DNA of 64,000 nt from Streptomyces sp. TG1A-60 (GCF_037201975.1 NZ_CP147520.1:7440001-7504000); one strand, 5' to 3'; shown: positions 16,621-26,556, counted from the first letter of the stretch. Notes: a model not told the origin generated them from the sequence alone. A program made the numbers and translations.

Positions 16621-16659
16621 CCAGTCCTTCAAGGGTGCGGGAACCGCGCGACCAGCCAC
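16621..16659. repeat. interspersed intergenic repeat, copy related to 3309-3344
   Basis: Read on the minus strand this stretch is a GTGGCTGGTCGCGCGGTTCC-type sequence ending in an imperfect stem. It is similar to the TGATCGCCCAGTTCC element at 3309-3344. Both lie at gene ends. The remainder of 16419-16701 holds no supportable gene. Confidence 0.45.
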
Positions 16660-16701
16660 GAACGGCCCGCAGCCTCAAGTCGACCTCATGCGAAACGGCG
16701 C

Positions 16702-17535
16702 TCACACATCGGCGCCGTCGTCAGAGTCCTCTCCGGCCACCACCAGCCGCCGCAGATGCTCGGAGACCTCGGCCCGCGCCTGCGCGGCCAACCCCGCGTC
16801 GGTCACCAACGTGTCGACCTGCTCCAGCGCCGCGAACGAACTGAGCCCCACCGTCCCCCACTTGGTGTGGTCCGCCACCACCACGACCCGCCGGGCCGAC
16901 TGCACCAGCCGCCGGTTCGTCTCGGCCTCCGCCAGGTTCGGCGTCGACAGCCCGGCCTCGACCGATATCCCGTGCACCCCCAGGAACAGCACATCGAAGT
17001 GGAGCGCCGCGATCGCCTGATCGGCCACCGGACCCACCAGCGAGTCGGACGGCGTCCGCACCCCGCCGGTGAGCACCACGGTCGCCGCACCCTGCCGGGG
17101 GCCCGAGGTGCGCTGGGCTGCGTGGAAGACGTCGGCGACCCGCACCGAGTTGGTGACCACGGTCAGATCGGGCACGTCCACGAGCCGGTGCGCGAGCGCG
17201 TACGTCGTCGTACCGCCCGACAGGGCGATCGCCGAACCCGGCGCGACCAACTCCGCGGCGGCCCGCGCGATGTCCTCCTTGGCGGTCAGCTCCAGCCCCG
17301 ACTTCGCCTCGAAACCCGGCTCGTGCGTGCTCGCCTCGGCCACCGGAACCGCGCCGCCGTGGACCTTCTCCACCGCGCCCTGACGGGCGAGCGCGTCCAG
17401 ATCCCGGCGCACCGTCATGTCCGAGACACCGAGCTTGCGCGTCAGCTCGTTGACCCGGACCCCGCCCCGCCGTCGTACCTCGTCGAGGATCAGGGAACGG
17501 CGCTGCTCCGCGAGGAGGTTCTGGTTCTCACCCAC
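16702..17535 (-). CDS. DeoR/GlpR-family transcriptional regulator
   Basis: A 277-residue regulator. The N-terminal DeoR winged helix (about residues 8-62) includes RVNELTRKLGVSDMTVRRDLDAL and KVHGGAV. The phosphosugar-sensing domain contains the family motif ALSGGTTTYALA and a TPNLAEAETNR/VVVVADHTKWG segment. Such proteins repress sugar or sugar-alcohol catabolic genes and are released by a phosphorylated sugar. No sugar operon is adjacent, so its target is unknown. The GTG start at 17535 places the helix-turn-helix in the usual position. It is divergent from the membrane lipase-like gene across 291 bases with no clear operator. Confidence 0.85.
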   Translation of the reverse strand: MGENQNLLAEQRRSLILDEVRRRGGVRVNELTRKLGVSDMTVRRDLDALARQGAVEKVHGGAVPVAEASTHEPGFEAKSGLELTAKEDIARAAAELVAPGSAIALSGGTTTYALAHRLVDVPDLTVVTNSVRVADVFHAAQRTSGPRQGAATVVLTGGVRTPSDSLVGPVADQAIAALHFDVLFLGVHGISVEAGLSTPNLAEAETNRRLVQSARRVVVVADHTKWGTVGLSSFAALEQVDTLVTDAGLAAQARAEVSEHLRRLVVAGEDSDDGADV

Positions 17536-17826
17536 GCTCGCTCCGGTCCTCTCGCCCCATCACGCTCGACACGCCTCCCATACCCCCTCCGACGAGGACA
17601 TTCCCCCAGCCCCCGGTCCCGAGGACGTCCCATGTTCGCATGCCGCACCACCGGCGGCGCCACTCCCCGCACAGGCGCGCGCCCGTCGTGCTCCGTTCCT
17701 GGCGCCCGCCACCGGCGCACGGATCGGGGAGATTCCGTGACCACAGGTGTACGAGTCCCGCCCAACGGCGATCATCAGTGCCTGCACATCACCTGACTTG
17801 CGGCGCGTCACGGGGGAAGCGGAACA

Positions 17827-20325
17827 GTGGATCGTGCGAGGGAACATACGGCACATACGGAACCCAGGGAACATTCGGAGCCCACCGGGCCGGGAAAGCA
17901 CCGGGAATCCGGCCGTCCCCCGGCGGACGGCGCCGCCCTCGAACTCCTCGTCCACGGCGTCGGTGGCACCACCCCCGAACGCATGCTGGACGATCCGCGC
18001 ACAGTCCGCATCACCGGCGACGACACGGCCGCCGTCTTCCGGCGCATCGACGACGCCGACGCGGAGGCCCGGCCCTCCGACCACTGCGGCAAACCCGTCC
18101 CCGAGGCCTACGTCTGGTGCAACCTCACCTCCGGCAACGGCTCGCGCGCCCTGTGGCTGTTGCTGCTGCCGTTCATGGTCGTCAACCTCGCCCACTGGAT
18201 GCGTCCCACCACCCGTGACCGCAGACGCACGGTACGTCTCTACGGCCTCCTCGTCCGCCTGACCGGCCTGACGCTGACAGTGCTGCTCGTCGCCGCGGCC
18301 TGCGAGGTCGCCCTGGACCTGACCGCCTGGCAGTGTGCCGGCACACGCGCGTGCGCCGAGGAGCACACCTGGCTCGGCTTCCTCTCCCCGGCCGTCTCCG
18401 CCGACGGTTGGTGGAGCCGGCCCGGCCGCCGCCTCGCCCTGGCCGCCCTGGTGCCCGCCGCGCTCACCGGCCTCCTGTGGTACCTCTCCCACCGCACCTG
18501 GAGCGACTACGAGTCCCAGCGGCCCATGGACCGCGAGGACACCCGCCTGGATGACGAGAAGGCGCCACGCGTCGCACCCGACGTCGAGGAAACGGCACGC
18601 GTCGCACTCGGCCGGCCCGGCTTCTGGTACGGGCGCCGCCTGGTGGCCAGGCTGCGCGCCGCCCATGCGGCGGCCGGTTTCCTGACGGTCGCGGCGGCCG
18701 TCGGCACGTCCGCGGCCCGCCACGACCGCCGGGCGGGCGGCCCCACCTTCCTGGAACTCCTGGGCTGGCTGCTGAACACGGCACTGGTCGTGCTCGCGGT
18801 GGTCGTGGTGTGGGTGGTGTGCCGCCGGGGCCGCAGCGAGCGGCGCCTCGACATGGAACTGGACGAGCACCTGGTACGCCGCCTGCCCGCGTGCTCGATC
18901 GCCCTGCTCGTCCTCGCCGCGGTGTACGCCGGGTGGTCACGCCCCGGCTGGCGGTCGGCGGGGCGGCTGCCGGGAGACATGACCTTCGGCGGGATCACCC
19001 TGGTCCAAGGCGTGCTCCTCATCGCGCTCGGCGTGGTCGCTCACATTCTCTACCGCTCCCGCCCCGACCCCCGCACCGCCATGTACGGCCTGGCCGGCCC
19101 CGCCGTCGCGATGCTCGCCTGCGCCCTAGGCGGCGTCATGTCCGCCGGCGTCGCCCAACGCGTCGCCGACTGGCTGGGCGGCACGGACGACGCCCTGCCG
19201 GGCCCACCGGTCCTTCTCACCTGGCAGGCCTCGGTGATCCCGCCTCTCCTCCTGGTCGTCCTCGGCCTTCTCGGCTGGCTGGCCCGCCGCACCTGGGTAC
19301 TGCGACGAGCGGAGACGGCGGCGGTGGAGCGGGAGTACGACCTGGTGGAGGGCCGGTCCCACCACGAACGCCGGGCCGAGGAGCGATCGAACGAGGAGGC
19401 GAAAGACCGACTGGGCGAGGAGGCGGCGGAGCGACCGGACGAGGAGCAGGAGTCCCAGGACACCGGCCGCACCCGCCGCATCGCGCGGACCCGAGCCATG
19501 GCCGCCCTCACCGACAGGGCGCCGCGCATCATCGGCATCACCTCCACCGTGACCCTGCTCCTCGGCGCCACAGCCCTGACCGGCGCCCTGGCGACGCGTG
19601 AGACACCGGCGGAGGCGGCGCACGACTCGTACGACGTCGTCGCGGGCGCCGCCGAGACCGCGCAGGCGCTGGGGTCCTGGCTGACAGGCGTGGGCTTCCT
19701 GCTGTTCGTCACCTGGGGGCGCCGGGCCTACAAGGACGCCTCCGCGCGCCGCACGATCGGCATCCTCTGGGACGTGGGCACGTTCTGGCCGCGTGCCGCC
19801 CACCCGTTCGCGCCGCCCTGTTATGCCGAGCGGGCCGTGCCCGACCTGACCTGGCGCATGGCCGCCTGGACCCGCGCCACGGGCGGCCGACTCGTCCTCT
19901 CCGGCCACTCCCAGGGCAGTGTCCTCGCGGCTGCCGCCGCCTGGCAGTTGCCCCCGTCGGTCCGCAGGCGCGTCGCGCTGCTCACGTACGGTTCCCCGTT
20001 GGAGCGGCTGTACGGGCGCTGGTTCCCCGCCCACTTCGGCCCGGAGCCGCTCGCCTCCCTGCACCGCGAGGTCGACTGCTGGCGCAACCTCTACCGCCTC
20101 ACCGACCCCATCGGCGGCCCCGTGCGTCTGACGAGCCGATGCGGACCGCCAGTCGACGCGGAGCCCTTCACGGACCCGCTCGCCCACGGTCGCACCGGTG
20201 CCCACCCCCTGCCCGCCCCGATCCTCGGCCACTCCGACTACCAGGCGGACCCGGCCTTCGTCCACGAACGACAACGACTACTGGCGCGCATCGGCCCGGA
20301 GGTGCCGGGCCCCCGGCAGTCCTAG
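17827..20325 (+). CDS. large multi-pass membrane protein with C-terminal alpha/beta-hydrolase (lipase-like) domain
   Basis: An 832-residue protein. After a polar N-terminus (ELLVHGVGGTTPERML is reminiscent of a hydrolase oxyanion strand), it has several membrane helices between about residues 115 and 480. A charged segment of about 60 residues follows (EYDLVEGRSHHERRAEERS...), then further helices. A soluble C-terminal domain carries the nucleophile elbow GHSQG with Ser at about 695 and a late histidine (GHSDY). The early HGVGG motif and the late GHSQG indicate one hydrolase fold interrupted by a long membrane insertion. GTG 17827 follows GGGGGAAGCGG. It is monocistronic. The substrate is unknown; membrane lipids are plausible. 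Confidence 0.7.
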   Translation: MDRAREHTAHTEPREHSEPTGPGKHRESGRPPADGAALELLVHGVGGTTPERMLDDPRTVRITGDDTAAVFRRIDDADAEARPSDHCGKPVPEAYVWCNLTSGNGSRALWLLLLPFMVVNLAHWMRPTTRDRRRTVRLYGLLVRLTGLTLTVLLVAAACEVALDLTAWQCAGTRACAEEHTWLGFLSPAVSADGWWSRPGRRLALAALVPAALTGLLWYLSHRTWSDYESQRPMDREDTRLDDEKAPRVAPDVEETARVALGRPGFWYGRRLVARLRAAHAAAGFLTVAAAVGTSAARHDRRAGGPTFLELLGWLLNTALVVLAVVVVWVVCRRGRSERRLDMELDEHLVRRLPACSIALLVLAAVYAGWSRPGWRSAGRLPGDMTFGGITLVQGVLLIALGVVAHILYRSRPDPRTAMYGLAGPAVAMLACALGGVMSAGVAQRVADWLGGTDDALPGPPVLLTWQASVIPPLLLVVLGLLGWLARRTWVLRRAETAAVEREYDLVEGRSHHERRAEERSNEEAKDRLGEEAAERPDEEQESQDTGRTRRIARTRAMAALTDRAPRIIGITSTVTLLLGATALTGALATRETPAEAAHDSYDVVAGAAETAQALGSWLTGVGFLLFVTWGRRAYKDASARRTIGILWDVGTFWPRAAHPFAPPCYAERAVPDLTWRMAAWTRATGGRLVLSGHSQGSVLAAAAAWQLPPSVRRRVALLTYGSPLERLYGRWFPAHFGPEPLASLHREVDCWRNLYRLTDPIGGPVRLTSRCGPPVDAEPFTDPLAHGRTGAHPLPAPILGHSDYQADPAFVHERQRLLARIGPEVPGPRQS

Positions 20326-20348
20326 GTCACGTCCGCCGGAACCTCCGG

Positions 20349-21405
20349 TCACTCGTCCGGGCAGGAGACGTCCTGTCCCGGCCGCTGTCCCGTGCGGAGG
20401 AAGGTCGTCACCGCATGGTCGCCGCAGGCGTTCCCCCTTCCGAGATACGCGCCGTGCCCACCGCTCTCCAGCGTGACGAGCCGGGCCCGGTCGCCCAGCG
20501 CGGCCCGCGGTTTCAGCGCGCCGAAGTAGGGGGTGGACGGGTCCCGCCGGTGCTGGATCATGAGGATGTTGGACGGCCCCTCGTCGGTGATCCGGGTCGG
20601 CTTCTCCATGGGCCTGTTCTTCCAGAAGGAACACGGTGTGACGTTCACCGGCATCCCGGCGGTGAGCGGATACCGCACGCGGTTCTCGGCCACCGCCTGC
20701 CCGTGTGCGGCCACCGAGGCCGGCCAGCGCACGTCGTTGCAGACCACCGCCATGACGACCGCCGCGTCCTCGTCGCGCAACGGTCCGGCCACGTCGGGTG
20801 TCAGGACCGGCCTCGCCTTCGGGTCCATGACCTGCCGTATCAGCCGGGCCAGTTCGTCGAACAAGTTGTCGTTGTACAGGGCGCTCTGCATCGCCTGCCG
20901 CAGCCGGTTGCCGGTCAGCGCACCGCCCTCGGTGGTCGTCGTCCTCGGCGCACGGTCCAGTTCGGCGGCCAGGGACAGGAACAAGGGCCGTACGTCCTCC
21001 GGCTGCTCGGTGAGCCGCAAGCCCTCCGCATCCTGCGCCGGGTCGGCGGCCCAGGCCGCGAAGTCCGGGAACCGGTCCTCCGCGCCCTGTGCCATGTTCG
21101 CCAGCCAGCCTCGCTGGACCAGCCGAGGATTCGGGTCGCCGCTGCTGTCCAGCACCCAGCGTCGGTCCGCTCCGGGTACTTCTGCGCGTACACGGCGCTC
21201 ACGTAGGTCCGTACGACACCCCGTACGCCGACAGCCGCTCCTCGCCCAGGGCATGCCGGAAACGGTCGATGTCCCGAACCTCGTTGGCGGTGGTGAGGCT
21301 GCGCAGCACCGCCCCGCCGTTCGTGGCGCCGGAGACGGCGGTCGGGGTGGTGGCGGCCGAGACGGAGAGGGCCAGGACCAGGGTTCGTCGACTGAGATGC
21401 GTCAT
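20349..21405 (-). pseudogene. secreted tripeptidyl aminopeptidase (S33 family), internally deleted and frameshifted
   Basis: It begins with an intact signal peptide (ATG 21405, MTHLSRRTLVLALSVSAA), then jumps within about 20 residues to LTTANEVRDIDRFRHALGEE. This is the mid-protein segment that precedes the nucleophile, so about 150 residues of the hydrolase core are missing. The nucleophile segment SYGT is hit by a one-base deletion near 21208 (SYGPT-stop; next frame VSAVYAQKYPERTD). A second frameshift near 21165 restores DRRWVLDSSGDPNPR. The C-terminal domain, with QHRRDPSTPY and the catalytic GGHGAYL histidine, is intact to 20349. Intact relatives are about 500-540 residues. This copy should be inactive. 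Confidence 0.75.
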
Positions 21406-21501
21406 GGGGATCATGCTGCCCGCCGGATCACTCCGGTCCCATCCGGCCGACAGCACACCTCGGGTGGGGTTTCCCCCGGGGGCTCACCCCAGGTGCCTCC
21501 G

Positions 21502-23943
21502 CTACGGCAGCTCCGGCAGGTCCTCCCCGTACAACAGCGTCAACTCGTCCGTGCTGGGTTCGTCGACCTGGGCCACCCGGCTCGCGTGGCGCTCCACCAT
21601 CGCCTCGAAAGTCTGTCGCGCGGTACGGCCGTTGCCGAAGGCCGGGCCCTTGGGGATCGCCGTGAAGTACTTCAGCAGCGCCTCGCCGGCGCCCGGCGCC
21701 AACCGGTACTCGTGCTCCTCTGCCTGCTGTTCCACGATGCGCAGCAGCTCGTCGGGGACGTAGTCGTCGAAGGTGATGGTCCGCGAGAAGCGGGACGCCA
21801 CGCCTGGATTGACGGTGAGGAAGCGCTTCATCTCGGCCGTGTAGCCGGCGACGATCACCACCACGGCGTCCCGGTGGTCCTCCATCAGCTTGACCAGCGT
21901 GTCGATGGCCTCCTTGCCGAAGTCCCGGCCCGAGTCCTCCGGCGACAGCGCGTACGCCTCGTCGATGAACAGCACCCCGCCACGGGCCCGTTCGAAGGCA
22001 TCCTGGGTGCGGATCGCCGTGGAACCGATGTGTTCGCCGACCAGGTCCACGCGGGACACCTCGACGAGATGCCCCTTCTCCAGGACACCGAGCGAGGCCA
22101 GGATCTCGCCGTACAGACGGGCCACCGTCGTCTTGCCGGTGCCGGGGGAGCCCGTGAACACCAGGTGCCGCTTGACGGACGCCGCCTTGAGGCCGGCCTC
22201 CTGGCGGCGGCGGCCCACCTCGATCATGTCGGTGAGGGCGCGGACCTCGCGCTTGACGCTGTCCAGGCCTACCAGCGCGTCGAGTTCACCGAGCACGGCC
22301 TTCGAGGTGCGCGCCGGCGCCTCGGGCTCGGCGGCGGGCGGCGTGATGGCCGGCGGCTGCTCGGTGGTGCGCTGGCCCGGAATCGAGCCCAGCAGTCCGG
22401 GGGACTGGGACGTGGTCTGTGGGAGCGTCTCCTTCGCCGTCGGAAGCCGCACGCCCGCGCTCTCGTCGCTGGTGCAGTCCTCGACGACAGGGCCGCCGCC
22501 CGCGGTGCCGGGGCCGCCGTCCGCGAACTCGTAGCCACCACGCGCGCAGCGCTCCGTACGGCACTTGCGCAGGGCCGCCCGGCAGCCGTCGATGATGTGG
22601 AAGCCGTAGCCGCCGCTGCCCGTCACCCGGCAGTTCAGGAAGCTGCCGCGGCCCTCGGCGGAGACGTAGAAGCCCGCCTCGGCGGGTGAGGTGACCGTGC
22701 AGCGCTCGATGGTCGGGTCGGCGCCCTTGGTGACGATGACGCCGGTCTGTGTGCCGTCCACGGTGCAGCCGTCGAGGGTGCCGCCGCTGCCGTGGTCGCG
22801 GAACCAGGCGCCCGTGGCGGCGTCCCGGATGCGGCAGTCGTCGAGCTGCGCGGTCGCCCCGTCGCTCACCGACACCGCCGTGTTCCGCACCTGCGACAGA
22901 TCACTGTCGACGACGTCCGCGCGGGAGCCCCGGTCCAGCACGAACAGCGCGTCCGGCACGTCGTGCACCCGGCAGGACTCCAGCACCGCCGTCGCCCCGT
23001 CGCTGACCCAGACGGCCGGATAGTCGCCCGTGCTGTCGAAGATCTCGCACTGGTTGGCGTCCACCCGTGTACCCGGGTCCCACACCGACAGCCCGTTGCG
23101 CCCGAACTGCCGGACCGTCGTGCGGGTCAGGGTGAGGACGGAGCGGGAGCGGAGGTCCACCGCGTTCTCCGGGATGTCGTGGATGCGGCAGTCCGCGAGG
23201 GTGAGCACGGCGTCCGTGTCGAGCGTGACCCCGTCGGCCGTCGTGCGGTGCACATCGCAGTCGGTCAGATGGGCCGTGGCCCGCCCGGTGATCTGTACGC
23301 CGCTGCCCCGGACCTCGTAGACCTCGCAGCCGACCGCTTCCAGCGAGGAGTTCTCCCCGGTCGCCGCCAGGCCCGAACCGGAGGTGTGGTGCACCCGGCA
23401 CCGGTCCAGGCGCGGATGGGCGCCGCCGCGCACCGCGACACCGGCCTGGCCGGCCGCGACGACCTCGCACTCCTCGAACACGCCACCGCCGCCGTCGACC
23501 ACGGCGATGCCGATCCCGGCCGGGTTGTCGACCGTGCAGCGCCGGACCGTCGGGCGGGCGCCGCCGCGCACCTCGATGCCGGCCGCGGAACGCGTGACGA
23601 TCCGCAGGTCCATGAGCTCGGGCGTGCCGTCCTCGACGAGCAGTGCGGGCGCAGCCGCGTCCTGGCCCTCGACGTGCAGGTCCTGCACCACGGCCGAGGC
23701 GGAGATGGTCAGCGGCACCCCGTCCAGGGGCGCGATGCGCACCGAGCCGGGCGAGCCCTCCGGGCCGCGCAGCGTGACCCCGCGCTGCACGACGAGGTTC
23801 TCCCGGTACGTGCCGGGAGCGATGATGAGCACATCGCCGTCGCTCGCGGCCTCCAGGGCTGCGGCCAGCGATGCGTACTCACCCGTGCGGCGCCGCCACC
23901 GCGATGTACCGGTGTGCGTCACCTGGACCGTGCCCTGTGCCAT
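21502..23943 (-). CDS. right-handed beta-helix / AAA+ ATPase fusion (CbbX/SpoVK/EccA-like)
   Basis: An 813-residue soluble protein. Residues about 15-480 are a right-handed parallel beta-helix of many 22-25-residue turns of the pattern V-x-G-G-A-x-P-x-(L/V)-x-x-C-x-(I/V). It starts with a pectate-lyase-like [14 protein letters not shown] segment. A Pro/Ser/Thr-rich linker follows (about 485-540). A CbbX/SpoVK/EccA-type AAA+ domain then has LDSVKREV, Walker [11 protein letters not shown] (about 594-603), Walker [11 protein letters not shown] (about 655) and sensor/arginine motifs in [15 protein letters not shown] 23943 starts the helix directly. The AAA type remodels partner complexes (family knowledge), and the helix could be a targeting surface. 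It is followed upstream by an Rv1733c-like membrane gene on the same strand. Confidence 0.8.
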   Translation of the reverse strand: MAQGTVQVTHTGTSRWRRRTGEYASLAAALEAASDGDVLIIAPGTYRENLVVQRGVTLRGPEGSPGSVRIAPLDGVPLTISASAVVQDLHVEGQDAAAPALLVEDGTPELMDLRIVTRSAAGIEVRGGARPTVRRCTVDNPAGIGIAVVDGGGGVFEECEVVAAGQAGVAVRGGAHPRLDRCRVHHTSGSGLAATGENSSLEAVGCEVYEVRGSGVQITGRATAHLTDCDVHRTTADGVTLDTDAVLTLADCRIHDIPENAVDLRSRSVLTLTRTTVRQFGRNGLSVWDPGTRVDANQCEIFDSTGDYPAVWVSDGATAVLESCRVHDVPDALFVLDRGSRADVVDSDLSQVRNTAVSVSDGATAQLDDCRIRDAATGAWFRDHGSGGTLDGCTVDGTQTGVIVTKGADPTIERCTVTSPAEAGFYVSAEGRGSFLNCRVTGSGGYGFHIIDGCRAALRKCRTERCARGGYEFADGGPGTAGGGPVVEDCTSDESAGVRLPTAKETLPQTTSQSPGLLGSIPGQRTTEQPPAITPPAAEPEAPARTSKAVLGELDALVGLDSVKREVRALTDMIEVGRRRQEAGLKAASVKRHLVFTGSPGTGKTTVARLYGEILASLGVLEKGHLVEVSRVDLVGEHIGSTAIRTQDAFERARGGVLFIDEAYALSPEDSGRDFGKEAIDTLVKLMEDHRDAVVVIVAGYTAEMKRFLTVNPGVASRFSRTITFDDYVPDELLRIVEQQAEEHEYRLAPGAGEALLKYFTAIPKGPAFGNGRTARQTFEAMVERHASRVAQVDEPSTDELTLLYGEDLPELP

Positions 23944-24052
23944 GGCGTTGCTGTGCCCCCACCTCGTGGAACGCGGGTCGATGCCGAACAGTTCGGCTGG
24001 TCGGTCCACCGTAGCGTGCGCGGGCGGGGGGAGTTGACCGGAGTGCCAAGGC

Positions 24053-24760
24053 TCAGCTGCCGGCGCCCGTCCTGCCCCAGTCCGGACCCGCCTCGTCCCA
24101 GGCATGGTCCCAACGGGCGTACCGGCGGCGGACCATGCGCCAGAGGATCAGACGCCTGCCGCCCTCGACGAGCCCCGCGGCGAGCACGGTGGCGCCGAAT
24201 CCGGCCAGCACGGCGTGGGCCGTAGCGGTGGCGCTGTCCAGGGGGCGGCCCACTTCGCGGCCCTGCCCGTCCGTCCACAACGTGAAGCGGTCGCCGGGCC
24301 GCGGGGTCATGAGGTTCGCCATGACCGTGCCGTGCCGGTCGGTGCCGTCCGGACCGGTCCAGTCGGCGACGACCCGGCTCTGCCGGTCGGGGGCCGTGGC
24401 GGTCTCGGGGTCCGGGGCGATCAGGGAGCCGTCGACCTTCTTGACGACGGTGGCCCGCACCCGGTGCCGGTTCTCCTGCTGGTCGCGCACGGACTGCTGC
24501 AGGGCGCCCTGGGCGGTGGTGCCGACGACCGCGCCGATCAGGGGCGCGGCGACGAGGATCAGTACGAGGGCCGCGAACGCCAGCCAGCCCTCCGCCAGAT
24601 CGGTCGTCCGGCGCAGCGGATTGTGCCGCCAACGCCACAGCCCGCCGAACGCCCGTAGTCCACCGATGGCCCGCACTGTCCCCCACCCCCCTTCCGCGTC
24701 CGTGGTGACCCCGAACCGGGCCGTCCACGCGCGATCCCGGTCAGGAGAGAGCGAAATCAC
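24053..24760 (-). CDS. Rv1733c-family membrane protein
   Basis: Up to 235 residues with two membrane helices: about residues 60-85 ([20 protein letters not shown]) and about 182-203 ([19 protein letters not shown]). Between them is an extracytoplasmic domain with [12 protein letters not shown] and a [14 protein letters not shown] motif. The sequence [17 protein letters not shown] before the first helix is the hallmark of actinobacterial Rv1733c-like proteins. GTG 24760 gives the longest frame, but a GTG near residue 29 (before [11 protein letters not shown]) has a better purine-rich site and may be the true start. It precedes the beta-helix/AAA+ gene on the same strand by about 110 bases. Function unknown. 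Confidence 0.7.
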   Translation of the reverse strand: MISLSPDRDRAWTARFGVTTDAEGGWGTVRAIGGLRAFGGLWRWRHNPLRRTTDLAEGWLAFAALVLILVAAPLIGAVVGTTAQGALQQSVRDQQENRHRVRATVVKKVDGSLIAPDPETATAPDRQSRVVADWTGPDGTDRHGTVMANLMTPRPGDRFTLWTDGQGREVGRPLDSATATAHAVLAGFGATVLAAGLVEGGRRLILWRMVRRRYARWDHAWDEAGPDWGRTGAGS

Positions 24761-24849
24761 CCTCCCACCGGCCTTCTCGTGAACTTCTCACAAAGCCCCA
24801 ACGGTCGGGCCGAGAGCCTGTGTTCCCTTCACATGAACCATCGTAGGAG

Positions 24850-24863
24850 CTTGAATTTTCAAG
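24850..24863 (-). promoter_or_regulatory. AT-rich palindrome upstream of the Rv1733c-like gene
   Basis: CTTGAA-TT-TTCAAG (24850-24863) is an inverted repeat with perfect 6-base arms in an otherwise very GC-rich region. It lies about 90 bases upstream of the minus-strand membrane gene. It could be an operator or promoter element; no regulator is assigned. Confidence 0.4.
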
Positions 24864-24916
24864 GTGGGAAGAGGGGTTAGCTCAAGACCGCCCAGACCTC
24901 ATCGAGATCGAACGCC

Positions 24917-25741
24917 CTATTCGAGTATCCGCACCGGATCTCCGATCCGGACCGTGCCTCCGGATTCCGGAACCAGGTTCTGCCCGAAGACCAGCTTGTC
25001 GCCGAAACGACGGTGGCGGGCGAGTGCGCGCAGCGGTTCGCGCCCGCGCTCGGAGGTGTCCTGGTCGGTGGTGGTCACCACGCACCGCCCGCACATCTTG
25101 GCGACCCGGAACATGACCTCCCCGACGGCGATCCGCCGCCAGTCGTCCTCGGCCCACGCGACCGTGCCGTCGACGACCACGTTCGGCCGGAAGCGGCTCA
25201 TCGGCAGCGGGCCCTCCTCGGGGTGGTCGCCCCGGGCGACGAGCGAGTTGAGCGCATCGAGCGAGGCGCGCGTGGTGAGCAGCAGGGGATAGCCGTCGGC
25301 GAAACTGACGGTCTCGCCGGGGCGGGCGTACTCGGGGTCGATCGGGCGGCGGGTGGCCGGGTCGTCGAGGTGTACGAGACACACGGGGAGACCCAGGTAG
25401 TCGCTGAACCAGGCGTGCGCCGCGGCGTCGGCGGGGACCCCCTCCACCTTGTCCCGATGGATCTCCACCGTGGTCGTGCCGGTGGACGCGGGCACGGGGA
25501 CGGTGAGCGGCGCACGGCCGGGCGCGGACAGCAGGAGACCGCCGCCGGGCCGCGGCCCGGCGGCGGCCAACGCCATACGCGGATGCGTGCGTTGAGTGAT
25601 GATCTTGCCCGAGTCGTCGACAAGCACCCAACGGCGGTCGCCCGCCAGCCCCCAGGGCTCCACGACGGCCTCGTCGGGGGCGAACCCCCGGGCCGCCTTC
25701 AGCGGGTGGACATGTATCGAGTGCAGTGACGGATTCCCCAT
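24917..25741 (-). CDS. MOSC-domain protein (mARC/YcbX-like)
   Basis: A 274-residue protein. The N-terminal MOSC beta-barrel (about residues 1-110) starts SIHVHPLKAARG and includes GLAGDRRWVLVD. The C-terminal MOSC domain carries RFRPNVVVDG and the conserved cysteine in KMCGRCVVTTTDQDT (about residue 217), then GDKLVFGQNL. The cysteine coordinates the molybdenum cofactor in mARC-type reductases, which reduce N-hydroxylated compounds. No C-terminal ferredoxin domain is present, so an external electron donor would be required. It is cytoplasmic and monocistronic. Confidence 0.85.
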   Translation of the reverse strand: MGNPSLHSIHVHPLKAARGFAPDEAVVEPWGLAGDRRWVLVDDSGKIITQRTHPRMALAAAGPRPGGGLLLSAPGRAPLTVPVPASTGTTTVEIHRDKVEGVPADAAAHAWFSDYLGLPVCLVHLDDPATRRPIDPEYARPGETVSFADGYPLLLTTRASLDALNSLVARGDHPEEGPLPMSRFRPNVVVDGTVAWAEDDWRRIAVGEVMFRVAKMCGRCVVTTTDQDTSERGREPLRALARHRRFGDKLVFGQNLVPESGGTVRIGDPVRILE

Positions 25742-25795
25742 GGGGTCATCCTGCCAGCAGGCTGCGACAACCCCACGCGGATGTCTCCCGTGGGC

Positions 25796-26242
25796 TCAGT
25801 ACCCGCGGTACTGCTGGCCGTTGTACGGCTCCTGCTGGTACGGGGCGGCCTGGGCCGGGCGGGGGGCCGCCGGGCGCATGGCCTCGTAGCCGGTGTTGCC
25901 GGTCGTCGGGCGCTGCTGCTGCGGCTGGGCGCCAGGGTAGCCGCGCGGAGCGCCGGCCTGTTGCGGGATGTACGCGTTCGGCGCCTGCTGGAGCGGCGAG
26001 GGCTGCTGGGCCTGCGGATAGCCGTAGGCGGGGGACGGCTGGGAGGGACCGGTCGGCAGCGCGGGAAGCGCCGACGGGAGCGCGGGCAGATTGCTGCCCG
26101 GGGTGTCGTACGCGGCGGGTACCCGGATCGGGGCGATCTGAGGGGTTCCCCGCTCGGCGACGAGAGAGTCGTAGATCGGGGTGTCCGCGAAGGACGAGGC
26201 GGAGTAGTAACCGCCGCCGTAGGTGGAGCGGGGGGAGGTCAT
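25796..26242 (-). CDS. DUF6643-like Pro/Gln/Tyr-rich protein
   Basis: A 148-residue protein starting at ATG 26242. A conserved N-terminus (MTSPRSTYGGGYY, DTPIYDSLVAERGTPQI) precedes a long disordered tail rich in Pro, Gln, Ala and Tyr (QPSPLQQAPNAYIPQQAG, PYNGQQYRGY). The N-terminal block is widely conserved in streptomycetes, often listed as DUF6643. It has no membrane helix or signal. The start is supported by GGGGAGG immediately upstream; open frame further upstream is low-complexity. It is divergent from the TerD gene. Function unknown. Confidence 0.7.
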   Translation of the reverse strand: MTSPRSTYGGGYYSASSFADTPIYDSLVAERGTPQIAPIRVPAAYDTPGSNLPALPSALPALPTGPSQPSPAYGYPQAQQPSPLQQAPNAYIPQQAGAPRGYPGAQPQQQRPTTGNTGYEAMRPAAPRPAQAAPYQQEPYNGQQYRGY

Positions 26243-26556
26243 GGCACATAAGTTAAGCCCACGATGTGCTGGTTGGGGAGACCGATAAGAGGGTTGTTTT
26301 CCGTGTCGGCAGTGACGCTGGACCCCCAATACGAGCGAAGTCGGCGAAAAGGGGCAGCGATACGCGTTCTGATCGTGTAAAGGGAGAGTTCCTGGCGGGT
26401 TACCGGTGGATGGAGACGGATCTTTCGGTACGGCTTCTGGGGGTTCAGGCGTCCGGGGAATAGGTTTGGCGCCGACAACGGATCCGACCGGATCCGACGC
26501 TGCGTGGGACGCGGCCTGGCGACGACCTTCTGGTCGACCTTCTGATGGGGGCGGAC

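Noticed and set aside
24053..24943. Type VII secretion locus around the EccA-like AAA+ domain
   Set aside because: No EccB/C/D/E, WXG100 or mycosin genes are present in the window, so the AAA+ resemblance is at family level only.
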